Shown here: piece after piece, positions 1 through 11,775 of the stretch | Layout of the letters: each line of letters starts with the position of its first letter | How positions within the stretch are numbered: the first letter of the stretch is position 1 | NCBI GenBank assembly: GCA_043228905.1 | Contig: JBHGNT010000011.1 | Location: 15,376,001 to 15,440,000, forward strand | Length of the DNA: 64,000 bases | Direction: 5' to 3' | Source: Azolla caroliniana | Lineage: Eukaryota; Polypodiophyta | Notes under the pieces: model-generated | The model's database searches: none | What the model was told of the DNA's origin: nothing | The model's input: the letters and a program-made list of their open reading frames with translations, nothing else | Program-made: the position numbers and the translations under genes

Positions 1-828
1 AGGTTGTCGTCTTCCGACTTCATCCTCCCTTGCCGCCTTTCACGTCGGGTTCACCAAAGATGTCGTGTTACTACGCGCGTGCGTGGAGAAAGGCGGGACC
101 ACGGGGGTCTTGGACTAGGGAGTGACGGTGCGTAGGAAGTCGTGGCTTCACCGTTTCCGGGGCATCCTAGAAGAACACCGGAAGCAACCGAAGGGAGAGA
201 GAGAAAGAGAAGGAGCGCGCACTTGACGTCGACTCATGCGCACACACACACACACACACAGGCCGACCCGACTCACGCCCTTATGTACAGGAAACGCAGG
301 AAAAGGGGAAGTGCCCGACACCAACAGAGACACCAATATACACAGACAGACGCAAATGTATATATATAAAAGGAGGAATACACTCGCGGCTTCGAGCCGG
401 ACCAAGGTAGGTTACAGTAGTCGTCGGCTGCCAAGCCGCAGGTCGGGAGCTCACGGGCTTGTCGCGCCGAGCGGGGTCTTGCGCAGGAGACGAGCTGAAG
501 CCAACCCTAAGCGAACACGAAGGGGGAGAAGAAGAAGAAGAAGAATAACTAACCCTAAATCTAACGGTATACCCTCTAACGAAAAATGGGCAACCCTTTC
601 ACAAAGGGCGCTCCCTTCCTTTTATAGAACAAGGAGAGGGATGCGTTACAATGTGGGATAAATCCCAACTTACATGGGATCGTCTGTCCCGACTTGACTA
701 CTCTTCGGCGCATAAAGGCGCCCTCGTTATTCACACTAAATGTACAAGGGTGAGCACACACATGCTGCACCCCGCCGATGTAGCCAATGTTTCCCGGTTT
801 CCGCCTCTGGCCGAAATTCTTCACGACA
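1..828 (-). mobile_element. Ty3/gypsy LTR retrotransposon 'GypD', 5' end only (body left of window)
   Basis: Read on the minus strand this is an LTR (828 down to 61), then the primer-binding block GTGAACCCGACGTGAAAG (about 57-38) found behind every 5' LTR of this family, and an ATG at 23-21 that runs off the window edge. LTR termini (TGTCGTGAAGAA...CGACA) match GypA, GypB and GypC. Most of the LTR body differs, so this is a further subfamily. The base after the element starts ACGG (829-832), the expected 4-bp target duplication, but the other copy is outside the window. Confidence 0.85.
61..828 (-). repeat. 5' LTR of GypD (768 bp)
   Basis: It starts TGTCGTGTTACTACG and ends TTCACGACA on the plus strand, giving TG...CA ends on the minus strand. 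A TATA-like TATAAAAG lies on the minus strand near 620-627. A (CA)n run lies at 240-260 and a (GAA)n run near 522-545. No coding capacity is credible; short open frames here are LTR artefacts. Confidence 0.8.
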
Positions 829-1166
829 ACGGGTTAAGCTTTAACCAGTTTGGGAGTTTCCGAACTTGAACAGAACTTGTTCCTAAACTAGTTAAGGCTA
901 ACTAGGTTTAAGGAATCGGTTTAGCCAAGCGATTAAGCTTTAACCGGTTTGATTTAGCTTGAGCTGTCTGAAACCTATCTCAAACCAATTAAGGAAACTC
1001 AAGTTTAAACCTGACTGCCAAACTGTTTAAAATGGTCTAATGGTTTAGTTCAAGATTGAGCCAAGCACTACCGATTATCAACACGAAGTGAACAACATTC
1101 AAAACCAACCTTAGGCCAAATTTTTGGTTACATTGCCTCCGTACATGCAAAACACATTTCTTAAAG
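829..1166. other. host spacer between GypD and CopA
   Basis: AT-rich sequence with no gene. A motif GTTAAGCTTTAACC occurs near 832 and again, as ATTAAGCTTTAACC, near 931, with further degenerate echoes of 'CTAAACTAGTTAAG' type. It looks like an old repeat or eroded satellite. It ends in TAAAG (1162-1166), the left target duplication of CopA. Confidence 0.5.
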
Positions 1167-1554
1167 TGTTGAGAATCAAGCTCAACTTAGTCTAGTGTGT
1201 GAACTCACCTTGAGAGTGAATAGACACTCCAACGGTCAAGAGTCACCATTATGTCACCTCTTTGTATTCTAGCATTTAGTATGAGTCATAGAATCATATT
1301 CTATGACACATAACTTATGAGCTTTCACATTCCCCATGCTCCATGAGTCTTGTAGTTACTGAAGAGAGAGGGTGACTATATAAAGCACCCTCCTCCCACC
1401 TTGTATTTAGTTGAGTCTTTCTCCTTTGTTAATACAATCTACCTTGCGTATTCTTTGTGTTATTCTTTGTCTCTCTCTCTCACTCTCTCTCTCTCATACA
1501 CACACATAACTCACATCTCTTCCGCTTCACAAGAATCATATCTGATTCTTTACA
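1167..1554 (+). repeat. 5' LTR of CopA (388 bp)
   Basis: TGTTGAGAATC...TTTACA termini. The TATA box TATATAAAG is at 1377-1385. It sits in the 11-nt loop of a perfect 7-bp inverted repeat, GAGGGTG (1368-1374) and CACCCTC (1386-1392). A CT-rich tract follows at 1470-1495. The primer-binding site follows directly. Confidence 0.93.
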
Positions 1555-1572
1555 TGGTATCAGAGCGAGGTT
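1555..1572 (+). promoter_or_regulatory. CopA primer-binding site (tRNA-iMet type)
   Basis: TGGTATCAGAGC immediately follows the LTR end. It is complementary to the 3' end of plant initiator tRNA-Met, the usual copia minus-strand primer. Confidence 0.85.
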
Positions 1573-1714
1573 GTTAGCTCGATCTAGCCCATTCGCCTCA
1601 TCGTGATCGTGTGTTGTGCTCCACGCCGACGACTAAGAACCGGCTCAATACTATCGTAACTTCGCTACATAGCTCGCATTCGAAGAGAGAAGAAGAAGAA
1701 GAAGAATCGACATA

Positions 1715-2438
1715 ATGAATACTCAAATGGGGAGCGCTCTCCCTACCAAGAAGTTGGATCAAAACAACTTCGTATCATGGGAGTACAAGATGCACCAATA
1801 CCTTGTCGGACAAGGCTATTGGAGCTACATCAAAGGAGCGCATGAAGACCGACCCGCTGAAGCGGCTCCCGGATACGCGACATGGGAGCAAGCCGCGTGA
1901 TGTATTGCTTGGCGACATGTGTTCACGATCACATGCTTGGCTACATCCGCGAAGCCAAGACGCCGAAGGAGGCATGGGAAAATCTACGAAAGATTTTCGC
2001 GGCGAACACAACCGCAAGAAGGCTTCAACTCCGCCAAGAGTTGAACCACATTCAACAAAGGGACATGTCCATTACCACATACACCTCGAAGATCAAGGAG
2101 CTTTGCGATTCGCTCGGCTCAATAAGCGTAAATATCGATGATGATGAGATGGTTCAAATATGCCTCTGCGGCCTCGCACCATAGTTCGGTGCGATGCGAA
2201 CCGCCGTTCTAGCACGGGAGAAATCTCTCTCCTTCTTCGAGCTCCAATCAATGTTATTGGTTGAAGAAAACCACGTGCGTACAAGGAGCAATGAGTCGGA
2301 AGGCCGCATGCTCTACAAGCACTCGAACGGAGGAAGAGGACACAGACAGTCGAGAGGCCGATTCGGCTAAGGACAAGGCGGACGAGGTCCGACCTATGAT
2401 AACAATTCCCAATTTCGGCCGCAAAACGGAAGCCAACG
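1715..2438 (+). pseudogene. CopA gag, N-terminal part (UBN2-type), frameshifted
   Basis: The ATG at 1715 opens with MNTQMGSALPTKKLD and a copia gag segment (FVSWEYKMHQYLVGQGYW). Compared with CopD, about 7 nt are missing near 1895, so the frame breaks at TGA 1898-1900. Homology resumes in another frame (VMYCLATCVHDHMLGYI, then KEAWENLRKIF) to TAG 2182-2184, where the related reading expects Gln (CAG to TAG). More gag linker follows to 2438, where CopC has inserted. It would have encoded the capsid that packages the RNA. It is not functional. Confidence 0.85.
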
Positions 2439-2760
2439 TGTCGAATACAAATTTATAATGGACATATTCACACTATTCTCTTAGAGAGCCCAAGTTCGGG
2501 CTATTTCTGTAAATAACATAAAGGGCAGTTGCCCTATGTGAGTCACTATATAAAGTGACTTTGTAACCTTTTGTAAAGTTGTTGTTCATTGTTGTAACGG
2601 TTGCCCTTTTATGAATATAGATATATGCTTTGTGCCTCTCTCTCTCTCTCTCTCCATATACGTATTTTGTTCTTGCCTCTCTCATACTCAGGTATTTTCT
2701 TCCTCACAGATTCATATTGTGTGATCTCTTCCGCACTGACGGCTTTGTTCATTCCCTACA
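2439..2760 (+). repeat. 5' LTR of CopC (322 bp)
   Basis: TGTCGAATAC...CCCTACA termini. The TATA box TATATAAAG (2547-2555) is flanked by a perfect dyad, AGTCAC (2541-2546) and GTGACT (2555-2560). A (CT)n tract lies at 2637-2654. The iMet primer site TGGTATCAGAGC starts 3 nt after the LTR. Confidence 0.93.
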
Positions 2761-3467
2761 TTTGGTATCAGAGCTTGGATGTCCTTCATCCCGTTGCCGG
2801 CTGCCATTCGAATCTTTGGATCACAACATTTTGTTTCTTTTTGCTTTGTATTTGAAGAAACAGAGAAGAGAGAAGAAGAAGAAAAACGAGGCTTGCATCT
2901 CATCGCGTTAGATCATCTTCGCTTGGAGTAAGCCAACCGGCTGTACTCTGTTCCTTATGATCGTAACCGCTTGAGGTGAAATCCCCCTGTGCAACATTGA
3001 CACAATCGTGCTCCACTCCGTTAAACGGCATCCGAACAGGTCATCGAACGCTGCTCGCCGCCCGTTGTAACCACTCGGTGCAGATCGGTCTCAAGACAAC
3101 AACCCCAATTCGTGCTTCATCCGGCTGATTGACATTCGGGAGGATCAATTGGATCCGTCTCTCTCGTCGCTGCAGTCACCTGAAGCAGAATCGGTCCAGA
3201 CAATCGGTTTCAATAATCAGTATTTGGCATATATATTCGGAAGTGAACCGGGCTCACTCCGACTCGGCAACATTCGGGAAGACCAGTCGGTTCTGTCCCT
3301 CAAGTTACCGGAGTCAATTCGAGCAAGTTCAACAATACATATATCCGAAGCCGAACCGACTCGGGTTCAAATCCGACTAGAACGATATCGGGTGAGCCGA
3401 CCGGCTACACTCCAACAAGGTTCGTAGTCAACTCCGAACCGAGCTTCGTCAACCGAAACTAAATCTG

Positions 3468-4355
3468 ATGGCATCAACATCGGGCTCATTGGAAATGAGT
3501 CTAAGGAGGTTCGAGAGTTCGAACTTCAATTTTTGGAAGGAGCAAATGCAGGACTATCTTATAGTCAAGGGTCAGATCGATTCGATTGAGAATGAAACTG
3601 CTCCAGAAATATACAAGGCAAAAGAGTGGCAGAAGCTGGACAGAATCGTTTGCGCCACGATTCGGATGCACCTGTCGGAGTCAGTGTACTTCACAGTGCT
3701 ATCGTGCACGATAGCCTTCGAACTTTGGAAGAAGCTGTCGGAAACCTACGAAAAGGTCGCCTCAACGAAGATGTATTTGATCCGGCGCCTCTACAACTTG
3801 CGGATGAAAGACTCCGATTCGGTTCAGGCACACCTTAACAAGTATGAAAGTTTGAGCTCCCAAATCTCGTCACAGGGGACGACAATCGAGGATAAACTCA
3901 GAGCTATGATACTCATGAGCAATCTCCCCTCCTCTTGGGAAACCTTCGTTACAACTGTGTGCAACGCTTCTACGACTGCCATCAAGTACTCCGAAGTCAC
4001 AAGTGCAATCCTGACTGAAGCAGCTCGGAGAAAGTCTTTCACCAAAGACTCGACAGAAGAAGCCTATTTAGTACAAGGTTCGACCGACCGATCGAACAAC
4101 CGGGGAAGAAGTTCTTCCCGACCGCCGACAAATCAACGAAGCCGCAGCAAGTCCCGAGAAACCCGAATCTGCAACTACTGCAAGAAACCAGGACACATCA
4201 AGGCCGACTGTCGGGTACTCAAGTCAAAGACAGACAAAGCTCAGAGAGCTGATCAGAGGAGTAACCGGCATGAGGTAGTCAACTACGTCGGCTCTTCAGC
4301 CGAGATATTGACGACCGACCCGAACATATTGTCCATAGAGAATCCAGTCGAATAA
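3468..4355 (+). pseudogene. CopC gag (295-codon open segment)
   Basis: ATG 3468 begins a copia Gag. The N-terminal retrotrans_gag/UBN2 fold covers about residues 10-190 (FNFWKEQMQDYL, FELWKKLSETY, LPSSWETFV). A basic Arg/Ser linker follows, then one CCHC knuckle, CNYCKKPGHIKADC, at about 235-248. The frame closes at TAA 4353-4355, but homologous protein continues in the same frame (LLTTEESSTWLLDSGAS). The family normally makes one Gag-Pol polyprotein, so this TAA is likely a nonsense mutation and not the natural gag end. Packaging function is inferred from the family. Confidence 0.85.
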
Positions 4356-7300
4356 GAAGTTCTGCTTACGACTGAGGAATCGAGCACATGGCTTCTGGAC
4401 TCGGGTGCGTCGTATCACGTGACACCTCACCGATTACAGTTTCGGCAATATTCGGACCGGCACTCTGACTCAGTTCAAGTCGGAAATTCGCAGCACTGTG
4501 CTATCATCGGAATCGGCACCGTAGAGCTCAACCTTCCGGGTGGCTCTACACTCGTACTACACAACGTCCGACACGTTCCTGAGCTCTCACGACCCTTGAT
4601 CTCAATCGGACAACTTGATGAAGCTGGCATCCGTGCTGGTTTCTCATCAGGAGGGTGGACACTCCATAGAGGGAACCTCCTGCTTGCTAGAGGACCAAAG
4701 GTACACTCATTGTACCCTTTGTATGTCACACTCAGAGAGGGTGACTTATTTCTGGTAGATATCCCTGTGTCATCCTTATGGCATGGACGACTTGGACACC
4801 TCAGCAAGGCCGGCATCACGCACCTATCTAGAGCCGAATACATCCCGAAACTCTCCTTCTCGGACCATCAGTTTTGCGAGCATTGCCAATACGGCAAACA
4901 GGTAGCCGCATCACACCCGACATCAACACCAAGAGAGTCGAGCCTGCTCGATTTGGTCCACTCGGACGTCTGTGGCCCGATGCCACATCAGTCACTCGGT
5001 GGTGCCTCGTACTTCGTTAGTTTCATTGACGACTCGACTCGGAAGGTGTGGGCTTACCCCATCAGAACCAAAGATCGGGTGTTCTCAATCTTCTCAAATT
5101 GGCTCGCAATGGTCGAAAACCAGACCGGTCGGAAACTAAAGTGTCTCCGAACCGACAATGGAGGTGAGTTCAAATATGATGAATTCGTCAAATCTTGCCG
5201 AGAACGCGGCATTAGACGTGAATATACGGCACCATATAGTCCGGAGCAGAACGCATGAATCGAACGATTCAAGAACGCGTTGTATGCATGCTCCAACACT
5301 CCGGACTGTCGGATGGCTTCTGGGCAGAGGCTCTACTCACGGCAGTACACATAATCAATATGTCGCCAAGTAGACCTCTAGGACTTAAGATACCTTAGGA
5401 AATATGGACCAACAGAAAGCCGAATTATGATAAGCTGAGGATTTTCAGTTGCAAGGCATACGCCCTCATACCGAAAGACGACCGCCGAAAACTTGAACCA
5501 AGATCAAGGAAATGCGTTTTCCTCGGGTATGGACCCGACGGCGAGATCGGATACCGACTCTAGGACCCCGAGCACAGGAAAATCGTCCGAAGTTCGGACG
5601 TCGTGTTCAACGAGTCAACTATGCACAAAATGGCCGAAAGGCCTATTGAAGTCCGAAGGGTAATATTTTCCGAAGTGCCAACCCTTCATGACGGCCCAAC
5701 ACACAACATGAGACCGGTTTCACGGGTAACCGACGTCTCTCACACCGAATCCACAGATTCAGCACAGCCGAATGGCTCGGCTTCCGACCATCCGACATCG
5801 CCACCCGGTGCGACCAGTCCAGTCATACCTCGAAGATCCGAGAGACTGTCGCAACCTCCGGAGAGGTACTCTCCCGGAATTTTCTTCACCGACGCCGGCG
5901 AACCGACGTCCTACGAAGAAGCATCGGCAGCTCCCGATTCAGCCACCTGGCATCTGGTAATGGAGTCGGAAATGCACTCCATCCGCGCCAACAAGACTTG
6001 GGATCTGGTCGACTTACCGAAGAATCGACGTGCTCTTCCTTGCAAGTGGGTCTATAGACTAAAGGAGACGTCCGACTCGACCACCCCAAAGTACAAGGCC
6101 AGATTAGTTGCGAAGGGATTTCAACAGGAATATGGCGTCGAGTTCGACGAAATCTTTTCACCAGTGGTGAAAATGACAACCCTTCGTTTCATGCTCGGTG
6201 TTGTGGTTGCCGACAATTTGGAGCTGATTCAACTAGATGTGAAAACGACATTCCTCCACGGTGATCTAAAGGAGGAAATCTACATGGAGCAACCGAAAGG
6301 CTTTGTGGCCACCGGTCAGGAACATCTAGTCTGCCGACTCAAGAAGAGTCTTTACGGCCTGAAACAGGCACCCCGATAGTGGTACAAGAAGTTCGACGAT
6401 TTCATCCAGCTGGTCGGCTTCTCCAAGAGCGATGAGGACCACTGCCTCTTCACCAAAACAGCTCAAGACGGTTCTCCCGTCTTCCTCATCATCTACGTGG
6501 ACGACATGCTACTCTCCGGTCGGCATACCGGAGAGCTCACCGAACTCGTTCGGAAACTGCGATTGAAGTTTGCCATGAAGGACCTCGGTCCGGCAAGACA
6601 CATACTCGGAATGAAGATTAGTCGGAATTGCGCCAAAAGATAGCTTTTTCTGTCTCAAACCGACTACATCGGACGTGTCTTGGAACGCTTCAACATGCAA
6701 TCGGCCAAGTCTGCTTCGCCCTCGCTCCCCGTTCATCTTCAGCTTTCTCAGCGAGACTGCTCGACATCCGGTCCGGAGAGGGAAGACATGAAGTCAGTAC
6801 TGTATGCACCAGCAGTAGGCTCTCTGATGTACGTGATGGTCACGACACGGCCTGATATTTCTCACGTCGTAGGAGTCATCAGCAGATTTATGCACAATCC
6901 CGGCCGATCGCACTTGAACGCAGTCAAGCATGTGTTCAGATATTTAGCTGGCACAAAAGACCATGACATCCTTTTCGGTCCGAACTCAACTTCAGGCGTA
7001 GCCGGTTACACCGACTCGGACTTCGCCGGCTGTGTGGACAGTCGCAAGTCAACAACCGGATATTGCTTTAAATTCGGCAATGGAGCAATCTCGTGGAAGT
7101 CGAAACTTCAGGAGTGCACAACCACCTCAACGACCGAAGTAGAATATGTAGCTGCCTCCGACGCAACGAAAGAAGCTTTATGGCTCGATTGGCTGGCGCA
7201 CACGTTTCGACAAGTCGACTCCGACTCGGCTCCAGTTGTCTACAACGACAGTCAGAGTGTTGTTGCTTTATCGAAAAATCCGTTTCATCACAACACCTCC

Positions 7301-7477
7301 AAGCATATCGAAGTTCAATATCACTTCGTTCGGGACTGCGTCATTTCCGGGAAAATCGGTTTAGAGAAGATATCCACAACCGACAATGTCGCAGATGGAA
7401 TGACCAAGTGTCTTTCGGCAGACCGGTTCCGGTCTCTTCGGCAACAGATGGGCATAACAACATATCGGTCTGATTGA
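4356..7477 (+). pseudogene. CopC pol (protease-integrase-RT-RNase H) with frameshift and nonsense codons
   Basis: Protease DSGAS near 4400, the GAG-pre-integrase zinc region, and integrase (DLVHSDVCGPM, RTDNGGEF) are in one frame to about 5255. A small deletion around 5250 shifts the frame. The later part covers the integrase tail, RT (LDVKTTFLHGDLKEE, then YVDDMLLSG near 6495) and RNase H (SKHIEVQYHFVRD), ending at TGA 7475-7477. In-frame stops TAG 5396, 5561, 6377 and 6641 each replace an expected Gln or Trp. Copia domain order is PR-INT-RT-RH. The element is inactive. Confidence 0.88.
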
Positions 7478-7671
7478 AGCCGGACATAGTGCAAGATGGT
7501 TTCGGACAACAGACATCGGTTCACTGACGATCGGCTTCAGCTTTTTCGACCCGACTAGTTCGGTCTTCTGTCTACGGATCAGGCCGATTCGAACAAAACC
7601 GACCTGTTCGAGAACCTATGCCTATACCTGTATTTTTTAGATAACCCATGTATACGCCCATTACGGGGGAG

Positions 7672-7998
7672 TGTCGAATACAAATTTATAATGGACGTAT
7701 TCACACTATTCTCTTAGAGAGCCCAAGTTCGGGCTATTTCTGTAAATAACATAAAGGGCAGTTGCCCTATGTGAGTCACTATATAAAGTGACTTTGTAAC
7801 CTTTTGTAAAGTTGTTGTTCGTTGTTGTAACGGTTGCCCTTTTATGAATATAGATATATGCTTTTTGCCTCTCTCTCTCTCTCTCTCTCTCTCCATGTAC
7901 GTATTTTGTTCTTGCCTCTCTCATACTCAGGTATTTTCTTCCTCACAGATTCATACTGTGGATCTCTTCCGCATTGACGGCTTTGTTCATTCCATACA
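7672..7998 (+). repeat. 3' LTR of CopC (327 bp)
   Basis: This is a near copy of 2439-2760, with a longer (CT)n tract (7869-7892) and about 8 substitutions. It is preceded by the purine tract TTACGGGGGAG. The AGTCAC/GTGACT dyad around TATA is conserved. Confidence 0.93.
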
Positions 7999-8003
7999 CA
8001 ACG

Positions 8004-8650
8004 AAGAACCTTCGCAAGAAGGGGGAGCTTCCACTCCGGCCCGAGCCGTCAAAACGCAACCGAATGCGGATATTGCGGAAAGCTCGGCCACCACGAAGAA
8101 GAGTGCCGAAAGAAGATGCGTGAATCGGCTTCCACAAGCCGACAACTCACGAATTACTCCGACTACGAAATGTATAGCGGAATGTACGGGAACAACTCCG
8201 ACTACGAAGATCGTGGCGGAATGTATGCACGCAACTCCGACCGTGGTGGAATGTTCATAATGAAACATAGAGCAAACTCTATGTCGGCCTCTACCTCAAC
8301 TAATGCCCTAAACCATATGACATCTCATAAAGAATGGTTTCTCGAACTTCGAGAGCCGGAGCGACCCAGTTATGTCGAAACCGGAGATGACACTACGCAC
8401 CCGATTCGACACATCGGCAATGTTCCGTTCGGAAAAGAAGGTAAGCAAAATTACATTAAAAATGTCTTGAGTGATAACGTACGTGCACATCCTCGACGAG
8501 AAGCGTCAAAAGCTTCACCCGAAGTCGAAGAAATGTATGCTCGTAGGATACTCACTCGAACAAAAGGGGTACAAGTGCTACAACCCCTCAACTTGAAAAT
8601 CTCAAGTAAGTCGAGACGTCTTTTTTGACGAGTCCATATCCTGGTACGCA
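8004..8650 (+). pseudogene. CopA gag C-terminus, zinc knuckle and protease remnant
   Basis: This is the continuation of CopA gag after the CopC insertion. A CCHC knuckle (CGYCGKLGHHEEEC) is at about 8073-8115. Then comes a Gly-Met-Tyr-rich linker with short repeats (YSGMYGNNSDYEDRGGMYARNS) and a protease stretch (NHMTSHKEWFLELREPE). The catalytic DSGAS seen in CopD has been lost to a local deletion. Homology then jumps from QNYIKNVL at about 8463 into the integrase C-terminus, so the GAG-pre-integrase and catalytic integrase regions are missing. Reading frames change between these blocks. Confidence 0.75.
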
Positions 8651-10635
8651 CCAGAGACAACTTCGCCTCCAACTCCACTCGACCCGGAATTTGCCGAACA
8701 AGAGATCGAGGATGAAGATCGCCCTATGCGCAAGATCGAAGAAAGTCCGATCACGACCCGACTAAGCGGACCACAAGGGCCTTTAAGCGATCAAAGCACA
8801 TCACGGCCTAGCCCGAAGATGGACAGAGGCAAAGCGAAAATGGCGGAATATGAAGACGATCGCTTCGACAACGATGAATCGACTCACTCACTCGACAGTG
8901 AGTTCGGCAGCTTCGATGTACCTATCGGACCTAAGAAAGCCGTCATCTTTGCAAATGAAAAGCTCCGCCGATCCACTTGTGAAAAGAACCTCGTAAGCTG
9001 ATTCGGCTACAACGATTATATGGCGTACCATTACGCCTTTATTATGAAGGTAGCAACAGTACGGGAGCCGGAAACATTCTCCGAAGCAACCAAGGATCCG
9101 CGATGGATCGAAGCCATGAACGAGGAGATGCAGGCACTACGCAAGAATGAGACGTGGGATCTCGTTCTCATCTCACCACACAAAAAGGCGATCGGATGCA
9201 GATGGATCTACAAGGTGAAGTATAACGCCGATGGCTTCGTAAACCGCTACAAAGCTCGACTCGTAGCGAAAGGATACGCTCAGACGCATGGCGTCGACTA
9301 CGAAGAAACCTAGTCCCCGGTGGCAAAGATGACGACGGTGCGGACCGTAATTGCGCTAGCCGCGGCAAAAGGGTGGCACCTCCATCAAATGGACTTCAAG
9401 AACGCCTTTCTACAAGGCGAATTAGAAGAGGAGGTGTACATGATACAACCACCCGGCTTCAACTCAAGCACCCTTCCGAAAGTTGTATGCCGACTCAAGA
9501 AGCCCCCCTACGGCCTTAAGCAAGCACCGCGTGCTTGGCATTCGAAGATAACGCAATATCTTCATCAAATCGGCTTCCGTATGTCAAAATCGGACAACTC
9601 CCTCTACATACAAAGCAATTTCGCTAGTCCTATCGTCATCATCTTATATGTGGATGACCTAGTCATTGGAGGTGAGCATCTCGTCGAAATCAATAAGGTC
9701 AAATCCCTCCTTTCCGACAAGTTCGAGATGGCGGACATGGAGGAACTCCACTACTTCCTCGGCATCGAGGTAATTCGGACTCCGGCCGTCATCATGATTT
9801 CTTCTCAACGGCACTACATCCTCAACTTGTTATACAAGTTCGGTATGGCTGAGTGTAAATCCGTGGCAACCCCGCTCGATCGTAATCTCAAACTAGATGC
9901 GAACTCCGGCACCAAAGCGTGTGAGCTAACTCAGTATCGGCAACTCATCGCGAGTCTCATCTACTTCACGATCACTCGACCCGATCTCAGTTATCCGGTC
10001 GGTCTTCTTAGTCAATTCATGCAAACACCGCGTGATACTCACTTGGATTGCGCTAAGCGAGTTCTACGGTACATTAGTGGCACAATGGATTACGACATCC
10101 TCTACAAGACCGTGATGCCAATACGACTCGAGGGGTACACTGACGCCGATTGGGCCGGCTACAAAGCCGATAGAAGATCAGCCTCCGTATTTGTTTTCTC
10201 CCTCGGCATCGGAGCAATATACTGGAGTAGCAAGAACCAACCTACCGTCGCTCTTTCGAGTACGGAGGCGGAATACAGGGGCACAACCGTAGCTGCGTGT
10301 GAAGCCATATGGCTCAAGAGGATTTTGAAGGATCTGGGCGTACCCATCAAGGATCCGACTTCCCTTTATTGCGACAACATGAGCAATATCTATCTGGCTC
10401 GGAACCCGGTGTTCCACGCGGGGACAAGCACATCGAAGTGCACTATCACTTCATCCGAGAGCGCGTTCTAGTTGGCGATGTCGACCTACAACATATTAGC
10501 ACCAATCTTCAAACGGCCGACATCTTCACTAAAGCCTTAGGAGCTGACAAGCTATGGCATTTCATGACCGATCTCGGATTGATGATCCCTGATTTGCCAA
10601 GCTTGAGGGGGAGTACTGAAGACACTACGCAATAA
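8650..10635 (+). pseudogene. CopA pol: linker, reverse transcriptase and RNase H
   Basis: An acidic linker (8720-9000) precedes RT. RT begins near 9060 (WIEAMNEEMQALRKNETWDLV). It is broken by TAG 9311-9313 where the EETWSPVAK reading expects Trp, then is open from 9320 through LYVDDLVIGG (near 9650) into RNase H (YTDADWAGYKADRRS, SSTEAEYRG). A frameshift near 10420 (CopD reads FHPRTKHIEVHYH) moves the last part to the frame ending at TAA 10633-10635. It made cDNA from the element RNA in the virus-like particle. It is now inactive. Confidence 0.85.
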
Positions 10636-10864
10636 TGTGTGGATTACGCAACCACGCAACGAAGCCGCGAAGAGCCGATCTACCACGCAAAGCCACGAAG
10701 AAAGACACAAGCCAAAGCACAAACTTCGCAACTATGCACAACGCAAGCTGGAGCACGGATTCCACAACTCCGCATAAATGCGAGTTGACGCGGACTCCGG
10801 AACGCGAGTCGAAGCGGATTTCGGATATCGTCTGAAACCGACTTGACTTGAGCTTGAGGGGGCA

Positions 10865-11156
10865 TGTTGAGAATCAAGCTCAACTTGGTCTAGTGTGTGA
10901 ACTCACCTTGAGAGTGAATAGACACTCCAACGGTCAAGAGTCACCATTATGTCACCTCTTTGTATTCTAGCATTTAGTATGAGTCATAGAATCATATTCT
11001 ATGACACATAACTTATGAGCTTTCACATTCCCCATGCTCCATGAGTCTTGTAGTTAATGAAGAGAGAGGGTGACTATATAAAGCACCGTCCTCCCACCTT
11101 GTATTTAGTTGAATCTTTCTCCTTTGTTAATACAATCTACCTTGCGTATTCTCTGT
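10865..11156 (+). repeat. 3' LTR of CopA, first part (interrupted by CopB)
   Basis: It matches CopA 5' LTR from its first base, preceded by a purine tract ending in GGGGGCA. It stops at ...TATTCTCTGT, the TCTGT duplication of CopB. The remainder is at 23780-23875, and the two parts total exactly 388 bp. Confidence 0.95.
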
Positions 11157-11765
11157 TGATGAAAAAAAATCAATCGACACTTTCCAAACTTCACCTCTCG
11201 GCCACAACCAAGGAAACACACGAATCGTTGTTGCAGAAAATGGGAAATGCAGAAGTAAATAAGTGGACACACGATTTAACGTGGAAAACCCTGTACGGGA
11301 AAAACCACGGGAGTACAAGACTCCGAACCAAAACTATGCACAGAGAAGTATACAATGGCGAGCTGCAAAGCGACGACCTTGAGCTCGCTGTCCTCGCCAC
11401 AGGCGGCGGAAATACACAGAGGCGTCGACCTCTTCCTCTCTCACGCTCTATCTCTCTCATAGCTGCTCTCTCTTCACTCCTCTTGAGTGGAAAAACAGAA
11501 AAATGAGTAGCCCCATTAAAACTGTTTGCCCTAAGTCATATTTATACACATATGACTTTGGGGCTATTTACAACTATAGCCTCAAGGGCCCTTGGCAAAC
11601 ATATTCACAGATATGTCCCCGCATCCGGATCTCTCTCCGGGTACATTCGTCATCCGGCTCCGAAGCCGGGGTCTTCATCATCCGGTTCCGAAACCGCAAC
11701 CGGGCTTGTCGGCATTCATCTCTGACATCCGACCATCCCATCCGAAAGGGACCGTAATCCCAACA
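11157..11765 (-). repeat. 3' LTR of CopB (609 bp)
   Basis: Plus-strand ends TGATGAAAA...CCCAACA. A 9-bp dyad AAGTCATAT/ATATGACTT encloses the TATA box. The purine tract (AGTGAAGGGGGAG on the minus strand) lies at 11767-11779. This copy keeps the uninterrupted target into which GypA inserted in the other LTR (CTCTCCGGGTAC at about 11633-11644). Confidence 0.93.
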
Positions 11766-11775
11766 AACTCCCCCT

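Larger units (their letters stand above)
2439..7998 (+). mobile_element. Ty1/copia retrotransposon 'CopC', complete but decayed, inserted in CopA gag
   Basis: 5' LTR 2439-2760, iMet primer site at 2763, gag, pol, and 3' LTR 7672-7998. A perfect 5-bp duplication CAACG flanks it (2434-2438, 7999-8003). Removing CopC rejoins CopA gag exactly, as seen in the CopD relative (the EEPSQEGGAS stretch). The LTRs differ at about 8 sites plus CT-repeat length. Confidence 0.95.

Noticed and set aside
829-1166. Possible satellite from the TTAAGCTTTAACC motif
   Set aside because: Only two clear copies about 100 bp apart and no regular period, so reported as a degenerate repeat only.
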